Below, one piece after another: positions 8,029 to 15,823 of a stretch of 34,372 nt of DNA. Numbering within the stretch: position 1 is the stretch's first letter; every line of letters starts with the position of its first letter. The DNA comes from JBDRHL01 sp043816955 (lineage in GTDB: Bacteria > Planctomycetota > Phycisphaerae > Sedimentisphaerales > CAYZTY01), in NCBI GenBank assembly GCA_043816955.1, contig JBDRHL010000083.1, forward strand, positions 1 to 34,372. Reading direction: 5' to 3'. The notes under the pieces are model-generated. The model saw only the letters and a list, made by a program, of their open reading frames with translations. It made no database searches and was not told the DNA's origin. The position numbers and the translations under genes were made by a program.

Positions 8029-8694
8029 ATGTGTAAGAGAGTTTTATTTGTTTTGTGCGTGCTTCTGTTGGTGGCAGGACACGCAATCGCGGCGCCTATA
8101 ACTATAATAGCGCCGAAAACTCAGGCGTGCAATATACACAACATCGCGCCTGACACCAACTACAATACCTGGAATCTGTTTATAGGCTGGGATTCCGGAG
8201 GCCAGATCATGGATGCCTTGCTGCAGTTTGATATTTCTGCCATTCCTGCCGGCATGGTTATCACAGATGCGAAGTTCTATTACGCAGATTACTGGAACTC
8301 TAGTCCCCCGGAGCAGCTTCCGCTGTACGCCGAAGTTCATGAGGCCACTAATGCCTGGAATGCTGCTACTGAAACATGGAACAGTTATAAGGGCAAAGGC
8401 AATCCAGGATATGACTCGGCAGTACTCGGCTTGGCAGACTTTGACACAATAGGTACGTGGGTCATGAAGGATGTTAGTGGACTGGCTGGTCTCGTTCAGA
8501 ACTGGCTTGACACAGGTACGAATAACGGTATCTACTTGAAACTGGATACTGTGAATGCCGGATATTGGTGCCAAACGACCAGTACGTGGCCGGCCGGCAC
8601 TTACCCCTATATGGAGATCACCTATATCCCTGAGCCTGCTACTATAGGTTTGTTGAGCCTGGGTGCGATAGTGTTGTATCGCCGCAGAAAGTAA
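8029..8694 (+). CDS. DNRLRE-domain PEP-CTERM protein
   Basis: Seen: 221 residues with signal peptide MCKRVLFVLCVLLLVAGHAIAA, one DNRLRE domain, and a C-terminal sorting signal IPEPATIGLLSLGAIVLYRRRK (PEP motif, hydrophobic helix, basic end). Strong Shine-Dalgarno GAGGAGG. The domain closely parallels the first half of the upstream gene (WDSGGQIMDALLQFD, PPEQLPLYAEVHEATNAWNA, ETWNSY). Family knowledge: PEP-CTERM tails are processed by exosortase and are typical of species making exopolysaccharide. Inference: a surface or matrix protein anchored by a route different from its dockerin-tailed paralogue. A strong hairpin lies 39 bases after the stop. Confidence 0.9.
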   Translation: MCKRVLFVLCVLLLVAGHAIAAPITIIAPKTQACNIHNIAPDTNYNTWNLFIGWDSGGQIMDALLQFDISAIPAGMVITDAKFYYADYWNSSPPEQLPLYAEVHEATNAWNAATETWNSYKGKGNPGYDSAVLGLADFDTIGTWVMKDVSGLAGLVQNWLDTGTNNGIYLKLDTVNAGYWCQTTSTWPAGTYPYMEITYIPEPATIGLLSLGAIVLYRRRK

Positions 8695-8732
8695 TTCAAA
8701 ATCGTTGAACTAAGTACTAGAAATGAGTATCT

Positions 8733-8767
8733 CCATCGCCCCTGGCACTAACAGCCAGGGGCGATGG
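8733..8767 (+). terminator. Strong GC hairpin after the PEP-CTERM gene
   Basis: CCATCGCCCCTGGC (8733-8746) and GCCAGGGGCGATGG (8754-8767) form a perfect 14-bp stem with loop ACTAACA. No T-tract follows, so it may be an inefficient terminator, a transcript-stabilising 3' structure, or a differential-expression element between the PEP-CTERM gene and the pseudopilin gene. Confidence 0.6.
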
Positions 8768-8846
8768 GAACGGTAAACAGTAGTTAGATCAATGATGGAA
8801 GTACCGCGACGCAGACAAGGGAGCTGTTTATAAATAGAAAGGTAGG

Positions 8847-9701
8847 ATGACCCAAATGAAACGCTTAGCCAAAATGTGCGGATTCACGCTTGTTGAATTA
8901 TTGGTGGTTATAGCAGTTATTGCTGTGTTGTTGTCTATCCTTGTGCCCTCGTTGAACAAAGCCCGCGAAGCAGCCAAGAGAGTGGTGTGCAAATCTAATC
9001 AGCACCAGATGTACCTTGGATGGTTAACATATGCTCAACATTGCGGTAAATTACCTTCTGGTTACTGGGCTACTGCAAATTTTGTCGGGGGAGATGAGTA
9101 CAATAAACAGGCTGTTAACCCTACACCAAATTTCAAACCTATACATCAATACTTGGAAAAAAGCTTTGGTGTTTCACCTGACTCAGTAACGTGTCCTTCT
9201 GCAAAGTTATACTGGGCCGCGGCGATTTTCCCATGGGGAGGAAGCCACGCTCTGGGCTCAATGTGGTATGTGTATTTAGGTGGGACTGGTGGAAACGGTC
9301 ACTCTGATGGACCTATGGGTTCCTACTCCGGTTGGTACTCGAGTTATTATCCTGCATGGAATGCCGGCATTCGTCCTTACGCGGCGATTGAAAAGGCGAA
9401 ATTTCCTGCAGAGATACCTCTGTTTATGGATATTGCTACATGGGATCCCAAAGGCCCTGATCCATATGGCTGGGCTTGGTATAAGCCGAATAAATCAAAT
9501 CACCAATATTCTGTACCAGGTAAGGGGCAGAGAGGCAAAATAGGACAAAATGTCACGTTTTATGACGGCCATATTGATTGGCAGTTTCTTATATCTGGCA
9601 AAAGTTGGTACAGTGGTGGTGATTATTATCAACACTTTTTTCTGACCGAACCCGCAATGCCGGCGTCACTTAAAGAAAGAGGCGGGGAATTTGCACCGTA
9701 A
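8847..9701 (+). CDS. Type II secretion-like pseudopilin (prepilin-cleavage domain)
   Basis: Seen: residues 1-12 end MCG, followed by FTLVELLVVIAVIAVLLSIL. This is the prepilin peptidase site G-FTLVE with Glu at +5 and a hydrophobic helix, then the N-x-AREAAKR segment typical of planctomycete pseudopilins. The C-terminal part contains an aromatic-rich globular domain and VTFYDGHIDW, resembling the end of DUF1559/H-x9-DG proteins. Length 284. The second ATG (8856, M4) is an equally good start because GGTAGG lies nine bases before it. Family knowledge: such pseudopilin-like proteins are present in many copies in planctomycetes, and the role of most is unknown. Context suggests an exported surface protein co-regulated with the neighbouring secreted proteins. 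Confidence 0.8.
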   Translation: MTQMKRLAKMCGFTLVELLVVIAVIAVLLSILVPSLNKAREAAKRVVCKSNQHQMYLGWLTYAQHCGKLPSGYWATANFVGGDEYNKQAVNPTPNFKPIHQYLEKSFGVSPDSVTCPSAKLYWAAAIFPWGGSHALGSMWYVYLGGTGGNGHSDGPMGSYSGWYSSYYPAWNAGIRPYAAIEKAKFPAEIPLFMDIATWDPKGPDPYGWAWYKPNKSNHQYSVPGKGQRGKIGQNVTFYDGHIDWQFLISGKSWYSGGDYYQHFFLTEPAMPASLKERGGEFAP

Positions 9702-9876
9702 CCTAATTTCTCTCTGAATAAGTGACTGATCCTGTTCTTGTAGTATCTGCTTGATTCTTAACACCGTGTAACGGTTTATGCAATTATCGGCTAAAAAACT
9801 TGAATGTTTGACATATCCCTTAAGGCAAAAAAGAACAGAGAAAATATAAGCCAGAATAAAAAAACAGGAGCTTTCC

Positions 9877-12450
9877 ATGCAAACATTAAAGCCAAAGCTG
9901 TGTATGACAATTACGGGCATAATCGCTTTAAGCTGGCTCTGTGGCTATGTTGAGGCGGTCGAGAAGAGCCAATGCGGTGTTTCGGTGAAAATTGCCGAGC
10001 AGGGTCGTAGCCTGTTTCCAGTTGTTGTCGGCAAAAATGTTTCTGACGAGGTTCGGAAGCAGGCAGGTGAACTGGCTGCATATCTTGGAAAAATCACTGG
10101 TGCCGAATTTAACGTCAAGACCGACGAAGACGCAAAAGGAATTGCAGTTGGTATGCCAACTGATTTTGCCTCTAAACCGTTCAATTCAGAACTTGCTGTC
10201 AAAGATATAGCAGATCGGGAGGCCTATATTTTATGCTCCCACAAGTCCGGCTTATACGTTTTGGGGGCCACTGAATTGGCTGTCGAACATGCCGTCTGGG
10301 ACTTGCTGTATCGAATAGGGTATCGGCAGTTTTTCCCCGGTGAGAACTGGGAGGTCATACCAAAGATTGAAAATCTTAGTATATCGGTTCATGCCGAAGA
10401 AAAGCCTGATTACTACATGCGCTGGATCTGGTATGGCTGGGCGGGGTTCTACGGTGGACCTGACTGGGCGTCCAGCCAGAAATATTACGAACGATGGTGC
10501 AGCCGAAACCGCGGTCATTTTGGCTTTTTACTCAATACGGGCCACGCCTATGATGAGATAATCGACAAAAATAAGGCTGTATTTGATGCCCACCCCGAAT
10601 ATTACGGGCTTGTTAATGACAAACGAAGTTCGACAAAGATATGCATAGGGAACCCGGAACTACAAAAACTTGTCATAGACTATGCTTTGGAATATTTTAA
10701 GGAGCACCCTGACAGCGACAGCATTTCCATGGAACCCAGCGACGGGCCGGGCGGCTGGCCTGATTACAAATGGGGCTGGTGTGAATGTGAAAAGTGTAAG
10801 GCAATCGGCAGTATCAGTGACAGGGTAGTAACACTGGCAAATGCTGTTGCCGAGGCTGTGAATAAGAAGTATTCCAATAAATATGTGGGAATGTATGCCT
10901 ACCACATGCATTCGCCTCCGCCTTCTGTTCGAGTTCATCCCAAGGTCGTGATTAGTGTCGCAACATCCTTTATCGCGGGCGGATATACAACCGAGGAACT
11001 TATAAAGGGATGGGAGAAGCAGGGTGCCAAGATCGGTATCCGCGAATATTATAGCTATAACCCGTGGCAGCCTGATTTGCCGGGCAGATCACAATGTTCC
11101 AATTTGGAATATCTCAAACGCACTATACCAAGTTTTTACAGGCTTGGCTCACGATACATTTCGGCTGAGTCCCAGGATAATTGGGCTGCTGCAGGCCTGG
11201 GATATTATATAGCATCTCGTCTGATGTGGGACATTGATGAGGCCCAGCGGGTTGATGCTTTGGTAGATGATTTTCTTACAAAAGCGTTTGAGCAGGCAAA
11301 GGAGCCGATGACAAAGTTTTATAGATTGCTTGACGGCGCAAACCCTGCGCTTATGAGTGATGATTTGATTGGTCGTATGTATCGCCTGCTTAATGAGGCC
11401 GGGGAAAAAGCAACCCTTCCTCAGACCAAGGCCAGAATCAATGATTTGATTATTTATACGCGTTATGTTGAGTTATTCAATGTCTATACCAATGCTTCGG
11501 GAATTGAACGGCAGATGGCCTTTGAAACATTTTTGCGACACGCATATCGGATGCGCGCCACTGCAATGGTGAGTGCCAAAGCGCTCTGGATGAGTCTTGA
11601 CGACCTTGATAATAATGTGGCAATCCCATCGTACGCGCAGGCGGATATCTCTCCCGATAAAAATCCATGGAAAAGTACAGCGGTTTTCACAGATGAGGAA
11701 ATTCGCGAATATATGAAAAACGGTATTGAGATATACAAGCCGGCTGAATATGAGCCGGTCGCTTTCAGTATGGACCTGGTTCCTGCATCAAAATTAAATC
11801 TATCGCAGGTTCCAGTCGGTAATACCGGTCCATACGGCCGGAATCTTCAAACGTTTTATACATGGAGTAACTCAGAAAATAATATCCTTGAACTTAAGGT
11901 TACAGGGGGGCTTATTGAGCATTATCGCGACCGTGGAAATGCCAAAGTAGATTTGTATCACATAAAGGGAGAATTCGAAGGACTTGAAGATCATGGAGAA
12001 ACTGCTCCGGACGGTATTGAACGTACTATTAAACTTAAGATGCCGTACACAGGTTTATACAAGATAAAGGTCTCTGATGGTGAGGACGCTACCAAAGTCG
12101 CTTGGCCCGACGGCCAATCAATGACTATTGTCTCGAGCCTGGGCAAGCCGGCAACTCTGTACGGCCAATGGAGTCTGTATTTCTACGTACCCAAAGAGAC
12201 CAAAATAGTTGCCGTATACGCTGATGGGCCCGGTTCTGTCCTGAATGCAATCGGCGAGGAAGTTTTTTCTTTCGATGGTAAACCCCCAGGCTATTTTGCC
12301 ATCCCTGTTGATAGTGGTCAGGATGGCGTTCTTTGGAAGTTCCATAATAGCTCGGGTAAAAGAATTTTGCTTACAGTGCCACCGTGTTTGGCTCGAAATG
12401 GCAAAGAACTTTTACTCCCTAAGGAAATCTTTGACAGGGATATAAAGTAG
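9877..12450 (+). CDS. Large exported DUF4838 protein (putative glycosidase)
   Basis: Seen: 857 residues with signal sequence to about residue 27 (GIIALSWLCGYVEA). An N-terminal alpha/beta domain at about 50-160 (ELAAYLGKITGAEFNV, AVEHAVWDLLYRIGYRQFFP) resembles the non-catalytic N-domains of GH67/GH20 enzymes. A DUF4838 (PF16126) barrel-like domain spans about 170-560, with SMEPSDG at 284-290, WCECEKC at 301-307 and SDRVVTLANAVAEAVNKKY. Residues after about 620 form a beta-rich extra domain missing from the paralogue at 15824. Shine-Dalgarno CAGGAG at six bases. Family knowledge: DUF4838 proteins are uncharacterised or putative glycoside hydrolases linked to uronate or polysaccharide loci. 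The gene sits 48 bases ahead of the symporter gene. The paired Asp/Glu and CxCxxC residues deserve attention as active-site or metal ligands (inference). Confidence 0.85.
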   Translation: MQTLKPKLCMTITGIIALSWLCGYVEAVEKSQCGVSVKIAEQGRSLFPVVVGKNVSDEVRKQAGELAAYLGKITGAEFNVKTDEDAKGIAVGMPTDFASKPFNSELAVKDIADREAYILCSHKSGLYVLGATELAVEHAVWDLLYRIGYRQFFPGENWEVIPKIENLSISVHAEEKPDYYMRWIWYGWAGFYGGPDWASSQKYYERWCSRNRGHFGFLLNTGHAYDEIIDKNKAVFDAHPEYYGLVNDKRSSTKICIGNPELQKLVIDYALEYFKEHPDSDSISMEPSDGPGGWPDYKWGWCECEKCKAIGSISDRVVTLANAVAEAVNKKYSNKYVGMYAYHMHSPPPSVRVHPKVVISVATSFIAGGYTTEELIKGWEKQGAKIGIREYYSYNPWQPDLPGRSQCSNLEYLKRTIPSFYRLGSRYISAESQDNWAAAGLGYYIASRLMWDIDEAQRVDALVDDFLTKAFEQAKEPMTKFYRLLDGANPALMSDDLIGRMYRLLNEAGEKATLPQTKARINDLIIYTRYVELFNVYTNASGIERQMAFETFLRHAYRMRATAMVSAKALWMSLDDLDNNVAIPSYAQADISPDKNPWKSTAVFTDEEIREYMKNGIEIYKPAEYEPVAFSMDLVPASKLNLSQVPVGNTGPYGRNLQTFYTWSNSENNILELKVTGGLIEHYRDRGNAKVDLYHIKGEFEGLEDHGETAPDGIERTIKLKMPYTGLYKIKVSDGEDATKVAWPDGQSMTIVSSLGKPATLYGQWSLYFYVPKETKIVAVYADGPGSVLNAIGEEVFSFDGKPPGYFAIPVDSGQDGVLWKFHNSSGKRILLTVPPCLARNGKELLLPKEIFDRDIK

Positions 12451-12498
12451 AAGCCTTCGTAGCAGGGTGTTCAGAAAAATATAAAAAGGTTTACTTGA

Positions 12499-14502
12499 AT
12501 GAATTTAAGTATTTTTGATTGGGTTATAGTCACTTTATGTATAGGCTTCATAAGCGTAGCGGCTATTAAAACAAAGAAATATACGCACAGTGTCGTAGAC
12601 TTCCTTGCTGCAAGCCGTTGTGGAGGGCGCTACCTGCTGGCGGTATCGGCCAATATGGTAAATGTGGCGGCAATAAGTACCATTGGGTACTTTGAGATGT
12701 TTTATGAAGCTGGTTTTTGCCCCGCTTGGTGGAACATGCTCAACGTCCCGGTAATGACGTTTCTTGCTATCACAGGATGGTGTATCTACCGTTATCGCGA
12801 AACCAGAGCTATGACCTTGGGACAGTTTTTTGAAATTCGATACAGTAAGAAATTCAGAATATTTACCGGACTGTTAGCATGGTTGTGCGGCATCGTTAAC
12901 TTTGGGATTTTCCCGGCAGTTGGCGCTAGTTTCTTCGTCTATTTTTGCGGCCTGCCAGACTGTACAACGTTAGGACCTGTGACAGTTCCCACACGGGCCC
13001 TTGTCATGTTTGTATTATTGTCAATAGCGCTGTTTTTCACGTTTGCTGGCGGCCAAATTGCAATCATGGTAACAAATTATTTGCAGGGTATGTTATGCAC
13101 ATTTAGCCAGATCCTGATTATTACATTTCTTTTGTTTAAGTTTGATTGGTCGAAAGTAGCAGAAACACTTAGTGCCACCTCAAAGGGCATGAGCTTAATA
13201 AACCCCTTTGAAACTAGCAAAATTCCTGATTTCAATATCTGGTACTTTCTGATGCTGATTGCGTTGTGGTCTTATACAATTATGAGTTGGCAGGGTAACC
13301 AGGGGTATAATTGCTCTGCAAAAAGCGCACATGAGTTTCGTATGGCTCGTGTTTTATCAATGCTGAACGCCGCAGGTTTCTATTCGATGTTCTTATTGCT
13401 GCCTATTTGTGCTTATGTTGTGCTGCACCATGGCGATTATACAGATATTGCCGATGCAGTCCGGGTTAATCTCGGAGCAATAAGCTCAAATCCGGAACAT
13501 GCCCTGAGAAAGCAGTTAACTGTGCCTATTGTACTGAGCAGGATATTGCCGACCGGTTTTCTAGGTCTGTTTTGCGCTTTTATGTTTGCAGCTTTTCTAA
13601 GTACTCATAATACCTACCTGCATTCGTGGGGAAGTATATTTATCCAGGATGTAATCCTGCCTTTTCGCAAAAAGCCCTTTTCTCCTAAACAGCATATGCT
13701 GTTTTTGCGCCTTTCGATAGTTTTTGTAGCGGTATTTATATTCTTTTTTGGACTATGGTTTCGACAAACACAGCAGATTTTTATGTTCATGCACATTACC
13801 GGCTCAATCTACCTTGGAGGAGTTGGTGTCGTAATCATTGGGGGCCTATACTGGCCCAAGGGTACGACAGCAGCAGCGTGGGTTGCAATGATCTTCGGTT
13901 CCGCTGCCGCTATAGCCGCTGTCATAGCGCAACAAATCTGGGCAAGAGTGTACAGAAGCAGTTTCCCCATAAACAGCATGTATATAACTTTCTTCATAAT
14001 GTGTACCTGCATCCTTCTTTATGGTATTGTGTCCCTGCTAACCGGCAAAACCAAATTCAACCTGCAGCAAATGCTGGGGCGTGGCAAGTATGCGTCCGAT
14101 AGTGACAAAGAAAATGAGCAATTGACAGACGCCCGTGGCTTAAAAGTCTTTTTAGGTACCGAAAAACTGACATTGCATGACAAGATCATTTTTGCAATCG
14201 TAGGGATATGGACTTTAGGATGGTTTGCTGTTTTCATCTTCGGGACGATACAACATGCTGTGTTTGGAATATCAGATCCAGGATGGCTCGCATTTTGGCG
14301 AGTTTTCATTTGGATTTCTTATGGCCTGTTAGTAGCCATCTTTGTACTTTTTTTAGTTGGCGGTTCAAAGGATTTGTCGGGCCTTTTTAGAGACTTACGG
14401 TCTACTGTAAGAAACTATGCTGACGATGGTATGGTGGTAAATCATAAGAGCCTCGATGAAAAAGTAGCAGTCTCATCCGAGCTTACCACAGAGAATAGAT
14501 AA
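12499..14502 (+). CDS. Sodium:solute symporter family transporter
   Basis: Seen: 667 residues with about 14 hydrophobic helices. It opens with FDWVIVTLCIGFISVAAI and contains the family pattern near helix 1 (SVVDFLAASRCGGRYLLAVS), the conserved GQFFEIRYSKKFRIFTGL loop, and a C-terminal helical extension with a soluble linker rich in charged residues at about 515-555. This is the SSF/SLC5 fold. Family knowledge: sodium-coupled uptake of sugars or organic acids. In planctomycete loci with DUF4838 and uronate lyases, the substrate is probably an oligosaccharide or uronate, but this is inference. It lies between the DUF4838 gene and the lyase-like propeller in one direction with short gaps. Confidence 0.88.
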   Translation: MNLSIFDWVIVTLCIGFISVAAIKTKKYTHSVVDFLAASRCGGRYLLAVSANMVNVAAISTIGYFEMFYEAGFCPAWWNMLNVPVMTFLAITGWCIYRYRETRAMTLGQFFEIRYSKKFRIFTGLLAWLCGIVNFGIFPAVGASFFVYFCGLPDCTTLGPVTVPTRALVMFVLLSIALFFTFAGGQIAIMVTNYLQGMLCTFSQILIITFLLFKFDWSKVAETLSATSKGMSLINPFETSKIPDFNIWYFLMLIALWSYTIMSWQGNQGYNCSAKSAHEFRMARVLSMLNAAGFYSMFLLLPICAYVVLHHGDYTDIADAVRVNLGAISSNPEHALRKQLTVPIVLSRILPTGFLGLFCAFMFAAFLSTHNTYLHSWGSIFIQDVILPFRKKPFSPKQHMLFLRLSIVFVAVFIFFFGLWFRQTQQIFMFMHITGSIYLGGVGVVIIGGLYWPKGTTAAAWVAMIFGSAAAIAAVIAQQIWARVYRSSFPINSMYITFFIMCTCILLYGIVSLLTGKTKFNLQQMLGRGKYASDSDKENEQLTDARGLKVFLGTEKLTLHDKIIFAIVGIWTLGWFAVFIFGTIQHAVFGISDPGWLAFWRVFIWISYGLLVAIFVLFLVGGSKDLSGLFRDLRSTVRNYADDGMVVNHKSLDEKVAVSSELTTENR

Positions 14503-14593
14503 TTCTGAACAATAACTATTGATACCGCCCCAAAAGCAGATTCGCGAAAGTATTGGTAGTATGAGTTAAACCCTGTTTCAGTGGGGAAAAGTA

Positions 14594-15718
14594 ATGACTG
14601 AAAGGCTATGGACCTGGGAAACGATTGTTCGTGAAAAGGACATGGACAGTGGGTCTCAACTGATACAGATTACCTCTTCTTGCTTAATCAGCAACAATAT
14701 TTATGGAGAGGAACCTTATAATTCTTCAGATGGCAAACGTTTAGTTATTATAAGAACTCCAAGCACAAACTGGCGTGATTACGTCTGTGAATTCTGGGTG
14801 GCAGATCTGGAAAAAAATGAAATTATCAGAGTCGATACCGGCAGTTCGCTTTTTGGAACAGCAAATTCTGCGTGGGGGGACTATTTTTATTATCTCGTGG
14901 ATGAAGGCAAGACTTTGAGAAGATTTTCGCTCAAGTCGCTCGATATTGAAAACATCTTTCATTTTACTGATTGTCCTATTCCAAATGGTTCTGGTTCGGT
15001 TTCGCCTGATAATCGTTATTATATTAATCTGGTTTATCCGCCGTATTTTGGAATTTTGCGGGTTGATATGGTTGCCAAGAAATGGAGAATCATTCACCAG
15101 CACCCGGAAATATTCAATCCCCATGCAATGTTTGACCGTTCGATTGGAGAGCAAATCCTTATACAGCACAACCGTGGCGGTAAAACCGATAAAGATGGTA
15201 GAGTCATATGCTGGATAGGTCCGCAGGGCTGTACCCTGTATCTGATTGACAAAGATGGTAAAAGTGTGCAGCAACTGCCTGTCGGACCCCCGTATACTGC
15301 CGATTGCACAGGTCACGAGTGTTTTGTCGGGGATACAGGGAAAATATTGTTTTCCACTTTTTTGGATAGCAACTCGAGAGGTTCGCTTTACATAGCCGGT
15401 CCCGGTGACCAAAAGCCAAGGCTCGTGACTGAAAATAAGATTTATTTTGGCCACGTGTCAGCTTCTAAGTGTGGTAAGTATTTTGTTGTTGATGGGTTTA
15501 AACAGGCCGGAACTCCCATTTATCTTGGCAATATAAATACTGGTAAGTTCCGCAGACTAATCACCAGTGGCGCCTCCAGTGGAAGCCCCGAATATACCCA
15601 TGCCTGTCCGTATATGACAGCAGATAACAAGTGGGTAATTTTGAATTCTGATCGCACAGGTGTACCACAGGTTTATGCTGCCAGTGTACCAGAAAAATTC
15701 CTGGAAAGTCTTCAGTGA
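14594..15718 (+). CDS. Oligogalacturonate-lyase-like beta-propeller (PL22-type)
   Basis: Seen: 374 residues, no signal peptide, with repeated propeller blades (DNRYYINLVYP, SDGKRLVIIRT, TADNKWVILNSDR-GVPQVY). Compared with PL22 oligogalacturonate lyase (known: catalytic His242; Mn ligands His287, Gln350, His353, His355), the query has TGHE with His241 and FGHVSAS with His287. The usual HPH segment is reduced to one histidine, His336 in YTHACPYM. Shine-Dalgarno GGGGA at about six bases. Role if active: cleavage of unsaturated digalacturonate in the cytoplasm, matching uptake by the preceding symporter. It may instead be a TolB/PD40-type propeller that has lost lyase activity. Context supports uronate metabolism. 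Confidence 0.7.
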   Translation: MTERLWTWETIVREKDMDSGSQLIQITSSCLISNNIYGEEPYNSSDGKRLVIIRTPSTNWRDYVCEFWVADLEKNEIIRVDTGSSLFGTANSAWGDYFYYLVDEGKTLRRFSLKSLDIENIFHFTDCPIPNGSGSVSPDNRYYINLVYPPYFGILRVDMVAKKWRIIHQHPEIFNPHAMFDRSIGEQILIQHNRGGKTDKDGRVICWIGPQGCTLYLIDKDGKSVQQLPVGPPYTADCTGHECFVGDTGKILFSTFLDSNSRGSLYIAGPGDQKPRLVTENKIYFGHVSASKCGKYFVVDGFKQAGTPIYLGNINTGKFRRLITSGASSGSPEYTHACPYMTADNKWVILNSDRTGVPQVYAASVPEKFLESLQ

Positions 15719-15823
15719 TGGGTTGAAGGTGCTATATGATATTTTTGGCAAAATCAATCGATATATACGTTAAATCTAAGTCGATCTTAAAAATAAATCA
15801 AGTATTCCATTATGGAGGTAACA

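Noticed and set aside
8044..8574. 176-codon minus-strand frame
   Set aside because: Antisense to the PEP-CTERM DNRLRE gene, which has a signal peptide, sorting tail and ribosome site.
9808..9813. TTGACA upstream of the first DUF4838 gene as a promoter
   Set aside because: No -10-like hexamer at 16-18 bases; the nearest TATAAG is 31 bases away.
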